Source of the DNA: Coprinellus micaceus
Taxonomy: Eukaryota > Basidiomycota > Agaricomycetes > Agaricales > Psathyrellaceae
Assembly: GCA_951394405.1 (NCBI GenBank)
Contig: OX596340.1
Location: 1,674,001-1,738,000, forward strand
Direction of reading: 5' to 3'
DNA: 64,000 bases
This document shows, piece after piece, positions 1 through 9,503 of the stretch; the stretch's first letter is position 1, and the number at the start of each line of letters is the position of its first letter. The notes beneath the pieces were generated by a model, which saw nothing but the letters and a program-made list of their open reading frames with translations, searched no databases and was not told the DNA's origin. The position numbers and the translations under genes were made by a program.

Positions 1-184
1 AGCCGATGAATCCATCTGACCCTATGGTCGGTATATCATCGACCTGAGGATCTTCAGTCAGGCACAACCCACAAACACGGAGCATGCAACAACGCACCTT
101 GGCTCTCCTCCTTCGAAAGATGACCCATTGATACGAGAACCAGGTCGCACCAAGAACGCCCAGAAGCGGGCCTAGCTGCTGCAT
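1..184 (-). CDS. Cytochrome P450, N-terminal part only (cut by window edge)
   Basis: Membrane-anchored fungal P450 monooxygenase; only its first two coding exons lie in the window (98..184 and 1..43, transcribed leftwards). Exon 1 is 87 nt and codes 29 residues starting MQQLGPLLGVLG, a hydrophobic anchor followed by basic RRRR. Exon 2 opens with VDDIPTIGSDGF, the same motif that opens exon 2 of the three complete P450s at 9.5, 27.7 and 30.3 kb, and exon 1 has the same 87-nt length and phase in all four. A TATA-like TATATA lies near 252-257, about 70 bp upstream of the start on this strand. Heme-binding and ExxR regions lie outside the window, so completeness cannot be judged. Confidence 0.8.
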   Translation of the reverse strand, partial: MQQLGPLLGVLGATWFSYQWVIFRRRRAKVRCCMLRVCGLCLTEDPQVDDIPTIGSDGFIG

Positions 185-563
185 CGCGAGCCGGACGTGG
201 TGGGGGACAAGTGGGTTCAGAAAGGGAGCAATTCGAGTGTCTGCATCTTTGTATATATGCAGTCCTCCTAGGTTACTTCAATGTGACAGGCCAGTGCCCC
301 AGTTACGTTGGGCGCCGTTTCGACAATTGGCCCCGATTTTCAATGGACGGAGAGTAGGGCACTATCACTGTCGGGGGCGTTTCTCAAGCTACGGGACCCC
401 CATTGTGTGATGTTTTGAAGGCAGCGAGACGTTTCTCTCGCGCCTTACGGCGACGAGCGCTTGTGATGATCATGGCGAGGGGAGAGGAGGGCCCCAACTG
501 GCACCGAGCAGATGGTTAGAACGCGACTTGATCTCACTCCACGACCATCTCAATACATACGCG
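185..563. promoter_or_regulatory. Divergent intergenic region, P450 / CTK2
   Basis: This 379-bp spacer separates two divergent starts. It holds a TATATA box facing the P450 (about 252-257). No coding segment is supported. Confidence 0.4.
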
Positions 564-1952
564 ATGCAGTCAGGAAGGCAGTCTCCGTCGAATCAAGCGG
601 CGTCGACGTCGAGATTCCACCACCCATACTTCACCCCGGCAGAGGTCGAGTTTCTTGCAGAAAAGCAGCGGGGGAAGCTCTCGCACACCCAAGATGAGAA
701 GACGAGGCAGAGCGCTTGTTCATTCCTCGAGGCTATGGGTACGAGGATAGGGTTGTACGTCTTCTGCTCTGTATATATCGTATATCGGAGGTGTGCTGAA
801 GCTGCGTTATAGTCCACGCCGGACAATCGCGACTGCCCAGAGCCTATACCATCGATACAACCTTTTCTTCCCTCGAAACAAGGAGTATTCCTACACCGTA
901 AATACGTTTCTCTGAGCTCGGAGTTTGGAGGGTCCTGAATGGGTACTCAGGATATATGTCACGCTGCTCTTTTCGTGTCGACAAAGATGCACGATACCCT
1001 GAAGAAGCCTCGCGAACTGCTCGCTGTATCATTCGGCATTCGGAATCCCGAGCTCGCAGCGCGCTCCAAACACCCAGGGGGTGAGGTGGACCTTGATACC
1101 CTGGATTCCCAGGTACGGATATTGTCTGAAGTGCATTAGCGAGCAAGCGCTGACTTCGAACAGATGGTAGAAAGCGAACGTCAACGACTGCTCACCATTG
1201 AGCGCCTTATTCTGGAAACCATCTGCTTCAACTTTACGTCAAGGATGGCATTTCCCTATGTTATCAAAATTGGTCGCGTTTTGAAAGCAAGCAAGCGCCT
1301 AACCAAGTTCGCATGGCGAATTGCGACGGATTGGTATGCTCCCACTGTTGCATATCGTGGAACCAGGCCCTAACAGATTGATAGCCATAGAACGCTCCTC
1401 CCCTTGCAATACCCAGCTCATACCATCGCTATTGGTAGCATATACGTCGCCTCCCTTCTTTCGTCGTTCGAACAACCACCAGAGTCCGCAAACCCCGAAT
1501 TCCGGTCCCCTCATGAGCTGGCTGCACTGCTTGGAAAACACGGCTCATGGGAGGAGCTGTTCCAATCTCAAGCAGCTGACCTGGAAGGTCTGTAGCCCTT
1601 TGCATTATATTATCCATAGCTCATGGGCCTTTCAGACATTGCGCACGCAATGCTTGATCTGTTCATCCAGTCTTCTCAAAACCCGTCCGCAAATACCTCA
1701 CCCAGTACCCCCTCATCACCCCACCCACATTCATCCCACAGCCGCCAGCCCACGGTAATCCCGTCCCCTTGGAAGTCCGAGCAACTCATCCGACTCAAGA
1801 TAGTCATGCGCGAAACCGAAATCCCACCACGGAAACGGCAGCCTCTGGGCACCGCAGACCCCAGCGCGTTGTACAAAGCCGAGGATGCCAACCTCGTGGG
1901 GAAGAACGAGGGCACGGTTCGCTTTTTGTTCGGTCCTCCAGGTGTGTATTAG
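564..1952 (+). CDS. CTK2: CTD kinase cyclin subunit (Ctk2-like)
   Basis: Cyclin partner of the CTDK-I complex, which phosphorylates the C-terminal domain of RNA polymerase II in the nucleus. Exons 564..754, 813..897, 951..1112, 1164..1333, 1385..1587, 1636..1952 give 375 residues with phase kept throughout. The start is the first ATG in frame with the cyclin fold (MQSGRQSPSN). The cyclin box is seen as FHHPYFTPAEVEFL, then SACSFLEAMGTRIGFPRRTI, CHAALFVSTKMHDTLKKPRE and the second repeat DCHRTLLPLQYPAHTIAIG. The C-terminal exon is serine/proline-rich and low-complexity. The family call rests on strong motif memory. The stop is 25 bp from the stop of the convergent acyltransferase gene, so the two mRNAs must overlap in their 3' UTRs. 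Confidence 0.85.
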
Positions 1953-1977
1953 GATGTCAGTATGATAATTCTAGGGT

Positions 1978-3317
1978 CTATGAGCGTAAGGTATCGACAA
2001 GACGTTGAAGCGTAGGTAAGATGAATATTCTAACGGGACTGACCCATGGTGGAATGACCATGCCTCCACCAAGGCCGCGGCGGTGCCACGCGTTCACTGA
2101 AGTGATATTAGTGACAGCATGCTAAAGCGGTTGAGGGGACGCTTACCCATAGGTTGCGCAGCAATGAACATGATAAAGTAGACCCAAGCCCTCCCAATCC
2201 AGCCTCTCACCCGCTTCCCAGTGGCCCGCTTCCACAATCTCTCGAACACGAGCACAGGCCCCTGTGCAGCAAAGAACATGGTGGCACTATGATCGTACCC
2301 ACGGTTCATAGCGTACATTGCGCATTCGTGGAACAGCCCCGATGCCAGGAAGGTTCCGAATACCATGCCCCAGCTGCCCGCGATCCACTTGCCCGGGTAC
2401 CCACCAAAGACGAGGAAGGTCTGGCGGAGGAGTTGGTGCCAACGCTTAGCCCAGAACTCGTGCATGGACTCGGAAATCCAGGGGTTGTCCATGACGGGCG
2501 GCCAGGACCGGGGTGAGCTATCGAAGAGGATTACTGCGATGAGGGTGATAAGGTCGTAGACCATACCGAAGCCTGCGAGTAGTGCGGAACCCGTAAGGAT
2601 GTGGATTGTCGTTGAGACGGTATACCGTAGTGGTATTGGGAGTTGGGAGTAAAACATTGAGCCGCCAACGGGAGACCCAACACCGGGGAAGAGCTTCACG
2701 AGTGACTCGAGGAAGTCGAGGAGGAGGAAGTTCTGGATGAAGGATAGTAAAGTCGCGCGAATGAACCCTCCACGATCTTGTGGTCTGTCTGGGGGTGGGA
2801 TGTGGACGCCTTGCCCGAACTTCCACTTGAGGCCACGCATGGTGTGTGCGAGCTCAAATGCATCGTACCACCAAGCATGGAGTCTTTCATCCTGCACCTC
2901 CAGCCCGTTGGCCGAGATGTGCCCATTCCCATGGGCGCTTCCGTTCGTATGCCCGTTCTGGGTACCTCTGCCCTTTCCTTTAACGACACCAGGGCGACTT
3001 TCCCCCACTTTGAGCATGCCCTCCGGGTGGAGAGCAAACTCTAGCGCCTTGGCAATGGCCACAGCGGCAAATAGACCTGCTAGAATCGGTTAATTGAACC
3101 CTGAATGAGGGTTAGAGTGCTCACATTGACCCCAGTTGTACACGTTCAGCTCTGGCTGCGTCCAGGTGAATCTATACGCTGCGACCAAGATAAGAGAGAT
3201 GACAGAGGGTAAGAGGAGAAGGCGGATGAGATATGTGTCTTGGCGTCGAGCAAGGAATGCAAGGAAGAGGAAAGGAAGGTAGCACACGAGTGGAATCCAC
3301 CCTGTATGGCGCGTCAT
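1978..3317 (-). CDS. Wax-synthase-domain MBOAT acyltransferase
   Basis: Membrane-bound O-acyltransferase of the fungal wax synthase type, expected to move an acyl group onto an alcohol or a secondary-metabolite hydroxyl in the ER membrane. Exons 3125..3317, 2147..3076, 1978..2096 code 413 residues. Several hydrophobic segments are visible: residues 1-50, the LLSFIQNFLLLDFLESL stretch, the IHILTGSALLAGFGMVYDLI stretch and two near the end. The family signatures MHEFWAKRWHQLLRQTF and ASGLFHECAMYAM carry the likely catalytic histidine. The short last exon gives WHRRGLGGGMVIPPW, a typical wax-synthase tail, which supports the 50-nt intron. Its place between a P450 and the ABM-barrel genes suggests tailoring of a metabolite; this is inference. 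Substrate unknown. Confidence 0.83.
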
Positions 3318-4334
3318 GGGGATTCTATCCTTCTGGTGTGGTACGGCGACCCGGAAGGCCTCCTGGGCGCCGTGCGCAATCCTGTGGGCGCCTGGTTAGC
3401 CTTTACACCTCAGTATTAGACGTATACGTAGACAACGTACTCCTGAAATGTCGGGTACGCCATGGTTCGAGGACGAGAGTGCTCATAGACGCTTGGTCAT
3501 GACGTCTGCGCTGAGGTGTTCTGGTTCGGCCGGGTACAGTCCTCGGAATCGCCCTCCACTGCCGTCGGCCTGATGACTAACCGCTGATGCCCCTATCCTT
3601 CACCAATTAGACGCCGGCGCATGGTTATATATTCGAGTCTCGAGTCCATCCCTTCTCGGTCGTTCCAAGCTCAAGTTCCTCCCAGTAACACACACCACTC
3701 ATTTTCACAGCATGGTAGCCTCCCCGACTCTGTTATCATTCTACACGCATACACGGGCTTCCCTCAACACTCCTGGAGCCTTCAGAGATTGCACCCCGAG
3801 CGCCAGCGCCTCCTACTCATCGCGAAAAGGAAAGGGCTAACGAAAAGCATCGTGACATGAACGAGAAAATAGGCGGTAAACTTTCCAACGGCTGTGGTGA
3901 ATCCAGCGAAACGTCAGACGAGCAACCCAAGCTGACGAATGACATTTCCGGACGCCCTCTGACACCATCAAGAGTACCCTTGTCGCGTTCACAATCTCCC
4001 TCATCACCGCCATGGGTCTGATTGGTGAGGAATTCAAGAAGCCCGCCGATGCAAGCTTCCAGCGGGCTTGGGAATGCTCATCGACCCCGGTCTCTAACCC
4101 CACGGCGTTGGATAGACGGGTGCAACGGCTGGGGGTCATATCATACCCAGAACACATTAAGGCCTGAAGCTTGAAGGTTAGTCATCTCCCTGGATCATGC
4201 CCTGGACGGCGGCACACACATTGACTGACCCTTGAAGCAGCGGTGGTAAGTGATCTCCATTAAAAGTACTACTTCGTCTGGCATCGAGCTCGTAAGAGGG
4301 AAGAACCGGGGTTCCCTCCGGTCACACTTGCAAT
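3318..4334. other. Gene-poor stretch with a doubtful small ORF
   Basis: About 1 kb with no gene I can support. A TATA-like TTATATATTC lies near 3624. From 3712 a short reading frame (MVASPTLLSF..., 42 codons) ends at a TAA. From about 3950 a 60-codon frame with a hydrophobic run (STLVAFTISLITAMGLIG) ends at 4168. They could be exons of a small lineage-specific gene or debris; I recognise neither. Confidence 0.25.
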
Positions 4335-5133
4335 CTAAGCGACCTGGGTAAACTTGACATGAACCATTGACTCGACGTCGACGATTTCGTGGAACTTCTT
4401 CACGACCTCCTTTCCAGCTCCTTCAACACCGGTAACAGCCTTATGAGCCTGTTGCATCGTGTAGCATGTTAGAATTAACACTCTCTGTTGAACCACGACG
4501 CCAATGTGGCCACGTACCTCTGGACTGTCCCACCCAAGGACCAAGTAAAATGACCCGGGCTCTTCAATAACCTCTCCATACGCACAAGACCCGTGTGCAA
4601 CCGGGACGGCCTTCGACGCCTTAACCATCGCCGGCATAAAGGTGTCCAGATCTTCTTTCGACTTTCCTGCCTTCAACTTGGAAATGGCGACCTCGGTGAC
4701 AGGGCTACCAAAGGCGACAGCTGCATCCCCGGTGAACTCGACGTGTTGTAGTCTCAGCGGTCCAGCGGCGGCAGGTTTAAGCTGTGCGATAAGTGTAGGG
4801 TAAATGGGGTCTGCGATGAGTTTCTGGTGGGCTTCGAGAGATTCCCAGACTATGTGAAGAGTTCTTAGAGGCACGGTGGCAGGAAGAGTGGTTAATAAAC
4901 TCACGGACGGTGAGGTACGCGGTCTTTTGATCTTCAATCTGGAGACCAACATACGCGCTATGGATCGGGTCTGGCGATGAGTGTCCCTCGCAGCCATCCG
5001 TTTAGCCGGCCAAATCGCACCTGATGAACCCCTCCGCTTTTCCAACGATATTGGCTACAGGCCCATCAATCAAAGTGAGATCGGCGAGGAAGGCACCAGA
5101 GGCAGGGATAGAGACGATTTCGACGACAGGCAT
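4335..5133 (-). CDS. ABM-like dimeric alpha/beta-barrel protein, copy A
   Basis: Small soluble protein of 203 residues resembling fungal proteins annotated as ABM (antibiotic biosynthesis monooxygenase) or stress-responsive alpha/beta-barrel domain proteins. Exons 5021..5133, 4905..4957, 4518..4849, 4335..4448. The start MPVVEIVSIPAS is shared with copy B. The repeated barrel half-domain pattern is visible: AYVGLQIEDQKTAYLTVLWESLEAHQ, then a second half around EEPGSFYLVLGWDSPE. Such proteins may be cofactor-free oxygenases, cyclases or ligand carriers; no catalytic residue can be assigned here. Exon 2 (53 nt) and exon 3 (332 nt) match copies B and D exactly. It lies tail-to-head with copy B on the same strand. 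Confidence 0.78.
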
Positions 5134-5621
5134 GGTCGCTTTGACTCGAGACTGTGGAGACGTCGAGTTCCAAGCGACCCGTAGATTTCGTGCTTTAAAT
5201 ACCCGCCGGTAGTTGGGGACCCGAGCGCCGAGCGCTCCAAGAGGCCTGGCGCTTATCATTCTCGCGTGGGCGCCTGAGTCAGCTGTCTGGTGGTACCTTG
5301 ATGTGGGGAATTCGGCAATAGTTTGGGGCGTTTTCGCGTAGTTGCGAAGGAAATATACACCCGCGCCGCGCTTAGCAATCGAACTGGGAATTGTGTAAAA
5401 ACCCCATACTTTATAAGTCTTGATGGCAGTACTCACACTCGCAACACCTCGAGCTCGACCGTATGATTACCACGACCCAAGTCGCTGTTACATACCTAGC
5501 TTGAGCGATGAGAACACGGAGAAGAAGGTGGAGGTCTAGGAAATGTGGGAGGTGGTGGGTCATTCATCGAGCTCAGTAAGATCGGGTACATTCGTTCTTT
5601 TGGTATTCTTTGCATATGTTT
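5134..5621. promoter_or_regulatory. Upstream region of ABM copy A
   Basis: A 488-bp spacer between the start of copy A and the stop of copy B. No further coding exon or clear motif seen. Confidence 0.3.
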
Positions 5622-6388
5622 TCATGCTCGCTTCTCAAACTCAACCTTCACCCCTTTGACCTCCACGACCGCGAGGAGCTTAGCAACCTGTGCAGCAGTG
5701 GCCTCCGCATTGGCAGTTGCGGTATACGCCTGAAGGTACATCCGGTCAGTCGGGGCCTCCAAATACGCCAGTGTAGATATCGTACCTCAAGAGTATTCCA
5801 CCCAATGATGGTGTTGAAGGTTCCTGGTGCTTCCAAGACCGCACCGTGAGCCTGGGGTTGACGGATACCCTCAGCGCTTGCAAAGTGGGCTGCCAGTTCC
5901 GCGATTGCGGCATCCAGGTCTTCTTTCGTTTTACCCTCTTTAAGCTTAGAGGTGAGGATTTCCGTGACAGGTGCATCGAACGCTACAGTGTGGTCCTTGT
6001 CAAACTCGACGTGGATGATGGTCAGTGGTCCTCCCAGAGTTAGACGAAGCTTCTCCGCGAGCTCGGGGTACGATGGGCTGGACTGCATCTTCTTGTGCGA
6101 CTCGAGCGAGTCCCAGGCTAAAGGCCAGCGTCAGATTGAAAGTATTGGGACACGTCAAGGCAGCACCTACTGACGATGAGGTGCGCAACCTTCTTGTCGT
6201 CGATATCATACCCGGTCCACGATCTGTCGGTCCAGTGAGTATCAAGGAAGCAAGGGCGTGCTTTGCTTTTCGTCGTACCCCAGGAAGCCCTCCGAGTTCT
6301 TGATGATGGCCAAAGCCCCAAGAGCCAAGTCTGGGTTGGCGAGAAGCGCTTCTGAGGCTTGGAATGTAGCGATTTCGACGACAGGCAT
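5622..6388 (-). CDS. ABM-like dimeric alpha/beta-barrel protein, copy B
   Basis: Paralogue of copy A, 200 residues. Exons 6279..6388, 6171..6223, 5786..6117, 5622..5729. It starts MPVVEIATFQASEALLANP, then SWTGYDIDDKKVAHLIVTWD, SLESHKKMQSSPSYPELAEK and TFNTIIGWNTLE. All three introns sit at the same positions and phases as in A, C and D, so the four are a recently expanded family and the splice sites support each other. The C-terminus is alanine-rich, ending in VKVEFEKRA. Function is unknown beyond the fold; placement next to P450 and MBOAT genes hints at a shared pathway. Confidence 0.78.
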
Positions 6389-7348
6389 GGTGGGTCGAGG
6401 AGGGGTAGTCGGTGGTGGCTTCGATTCCTCGTCCAACGCCCCGTTTTATGTGACCCGACGTGGTTGATTGCACCGCCATGCGACCTGGTGACCTAGTAGA
6501 TGATATCGCAGAATTCCGTTCCTTCTTTGGTCGTTAAGAAACGCCCAAGATGCGTCGTTGAACAAAGATCCCTGGCAGCGGGCTGTTGGCGAAGTGCTGC
6601 GATCACAAACGCGGGTCTCTCGGAGCCCGAGTTGGCTCAGTCGGCCCCAAAATTCGGGGCGCCATTGTGGTGGAGATCGCCCTTGCACCCGTGTACGTCG
6701 CCATAATCCAAGATGAGAGTGAGCATGCATCTGTATGCATGGTGCCCCATGGAAGTTGCCCCCTGCCGCTGTCATTTCGGAGATAGCCGACGGGCCCGGG
6801 GAATACCGAAAGCCCCTGCGTCTCGACTAGGCTCGGCACAATCCTCCATGCTTCTGGCTTCCTCTCTTCCCTCCACCACGTCAATCGCCGGCGCGCTCTC
6901 TTCAATGCAATCGAATGTAACATAGAGCGCCTATTTCGGTGCCCTCGCTGTCTCAGTAATCTCTGGCACTTCTTCGGAGGTTTTGGGCGTTCCTGTTATT
7001 CAGCAGCACTTCATACTAGCCCCGGTTCCGGATTTCTTCGCTATGTCACGATCATGGGTCTCAGAGATTCAATTAGGTTTCAACTAGAACCTGAACGGTT
7101 GAGGGGCCGAGCTGTATCTATCGACAGCACGGATGCATCCTACCCCGAGACAGCGAATGCGGTGATTGAAGAACGGATTTCCGCGTAAGGTAAAACCAAG
7201 TTTTAGACACAACCTGCTCTCACGGACCTCTGCCCACTACAAGTATGACTCTTTGAGCCCTTCACCCATATCCCTCCCCAACGCCATTCCCCCCATGCCG
7301 TGGGTGCCAACGCGCTTCCCGGACAGTGGCCAGAGTGCTACAACGACA
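6389..7348. promoter_or_regulatory. Divergent spacer between ABM copies B and C
   Basis: This 960-bp spacer lies at the turning point of the inverted pair of pairs. It must carry promoters for both directions. Short open frames at 6603-6923 (minus) and 6713-6925 (plus) have no recognisable motif or supporting splice pattern. A 50-codon frame near 6935-7085 (AYFGALAVSVISGTSSEV...) looks protein-like and might be a remnant; unsupported. Confidence 0.3.
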
Positions 7349-8159
7349 ATGACACTCGTCCAGCATGAGCTGGCTCCAGAAATTATCTGGTTCACCCCTT
7401 CCGAAGAGCTACTTGAGGATCCCCCGAAAATGCTAACACAGATTCATGAGACTTCGTTTTCGAAGGGAATGCTCGGGTGAGTCTCGATGTCTTTCTAGTG
7501 AAACATCCACCATGCTAACGTTAAGCCAGTTCATATTATGGGGTAGACGCTGATAACGAGCAGGCCGGAGTGTTCATCATGAGTTCGTCCCCATCCTACT
7601 CTCCCGTCCCATACGGTTCTAACGATGCCCGCCAGCCTGGAAGTCGCTGGAGCACCACCAAGCGTTCATGCAAGACGAATCGTATATCGACTTCATCATG
7701 CCCGTCATGGATTCCATGGTCGGCCCTGGAGATATCAAGCAGATGAGGCTGAGAGACTTCCAAGAGCTTGAGATAGCGCTCACGGCCCCTGTGACCGCCT
7801 TCATTTATATCACCGTCCGTCCACTACACGATCGTGGATATGAACTCGAACCTCTCGTCAATATGATCAGGAGCGAGCTCAAGACAGTACCCGGGTATCT
7901 TGGATCCTCATGGGGCCCGTCCATAGCGGACAGCAACGTTGAAATAGGTATCGTGGGCTGGCGGAGTCTCAGAGTATGTGGCTCCTTGTTCTCCTACTGC
8001 GCGATATTTTTAACACGCGTCCTGCAGGACCGTCTTAACGCCACCAGGGGAAGACTGAGCCCTCTATACACCCGCATCCGCGAGCTCAGCAGTAAATTGG
8101 AAATCCGTTACGCCACGCTATCCCACCACACCATCGTCGATTTATCCCGCATGCACTAG
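7349..8159 (+). CDS. ABM-like dimeric alpha/beta-barrel protein, copy C (diverged)
   Basis: Most diverged of the four paralogues, 216 residues. Exons 7349..7476, 7530..7582, 7636..7973, 8028..8159. Exon 2 is again 53 nt and the intron phases are identical; exon 3 is 338 nt, two codons longer than in the others. Motifs match by position: SYYGVDADNEQAGVFIMTWK, SLEHHQAFMQDESYIDFIMP and NVEIGIVGWRSL. The start was chosen at MTLVQHELAPEIIWF because it aligns best with the other starts; in-frame ATGs at 7295 and 7166 would add 18 or 61 residues. The C-terminus is longer and more basic than in its sisters. Function unknown. Confidence 0.7.
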
Positions 8160-8475
8160 ACTACGTCCATCATCCTTGCACTCTGTCTACTACACTATTT
8201 ACATTTCCAGCTGCCTGTCGCTCATCATCTTCTACGTATAGGGTCTATCTGTCACTCTGGACTTTGTACAGTTCATCCAATTAATCGACTTAATCGCATA
8301 GATGTCTCCATTGGTGAAGGTTTATCATTGGCGAAGAACCCTCAAAGAATTAAGTCGACAAGCTCATGACGTGCAGCTGGCTTCCCATGATTACTCAGAT
8401 TCATATCCGAAGCCTTCGCTTTCCATTGCACCCCCTCCCTCTTGCACCTCGGACACTCACTTCCGCGCCAACAGG
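8160..8475. promoter_or_regulatory. Spacer upstream of ABM copy D
   Basis: 316 bp between two same-strand paralogues. No coding exon seen. An ATG at 8302 opens a frame (MSPLVKVYHW...) that joins in frame to the copy D start, so a longer N-terminus is possible but lacks family support. Confidence 0.25.
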
Positions 8476-9257
8476 ATGCCGATCTACGAAATCGCCTCGA
8501 CAACTGTCTCTCAGGGTTACCTCGACGATTCGACGATCCTCAACCCAGCGCTCGATTGGTTATCCAAGCGTCCTGGGTTCACTAAGTTTGTCCTGGCCCC
8601 TTAACCGACGGTAGATGATCACTGATCACCGGCATCCAGGCAATGGGTTGGTCTGCAGATCGAGAACGGAAAGACTCTCTATCATGTTATCGGTGCGTAA
8701 ACATGGTCATACCTCATCACTTGAGTGGAGTGGCTGATTTCCCGAGTTCTTCCGGCATGCAGAGTGGGAAACCTACGAGCATGTCCAAAATGTCGACAAA
8801 ACCCCGGAATTCCAACAGTTCCTGGAGCTGATCAAGCCATCGGTTGACGGACCTCCTAAGATTTACATCGTCGACTTCGACAACGCCGCCGACGCAACCT
8901 TGGACGCTCCGATCGCCGAATTCTGCATCGCCAGGGCGAAGGATGTGACGAAGAATGCCGACCTGCTTGAGTTGTTGGTACGCCTGGGGAAGGAGCTGAC
9001 CGCGGGTCCAGGGTGCTATGGCCCTGCACCGGTCGGAACGACGAAGCAGGAACCGGGAACTCAGGTGATCCTCGTTGGCTGGGATACTGTTCAGGTGAGT
9101 GTTGGAGGGGTCCTCGAAGCGGGGAGATGACTGAAGATGTACCTAACGCTAGACGCATGTCGATGCGGTGACGAACAATCCGGGTGTCGCGACACTCATC
9201 AGCCTCGCAGACCTTGAAGTTACCCACTCGGCGTTAAAGAAACACGCATCTACCTGA
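8476..9257 (+). CDS. ABM-like dimeric alpha/beta-barrel protein, copy D
   Basis: Fourth paralogue, 199 residues. Exons 8476..8585, 8640..8692, 8763..9094, 9153..9257; exon lengths 110/53/332 equal those of copy B. It starts MPIYEIASTTVSQGYL, followed by KQWVGLQIENGKTLYHVIEW and TQVILVGWDTVQ in the second half-barrel. Acidic overall. It stands head-to-tail after copy C and about 250 bp before a P450 on the same strand, so shared regulation with that P450 is plausible but not shown. Confidence 0.78.
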
Positions 9258-9442
9258 ACACCGGGAAACCTCACACAAGGAACGATGTACAATAGCAAAC
9301 GCTGTCATCACCTATCGCGGTGAAATCAATGAATTGAGTCGCAGTTCCCACTCAGCGCACACCGCCCATCTCCCGCTGTTATCGACCCTTTATGGTGCCA
9401 TTACCTCCCGGCGTTGAGTAACTTGCGCGACGGCCTGGCGTA

Positions 9443-9450
9443 TTATAAAT
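9443..9450 (+). promoter_or_regulatory. TATA box of P450
   Basis: TTATAAAT lies about 55 bp upstream of the P450 ATG at 9504, a normal distance for a fungal core promoter. Confidence 0.5.
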
Positions 9451-9503
9451 TGACACAAAGGGACCCCTGCAGCGTTTCGTCTCCCACACTCATCGAAGCC
9501 CCC

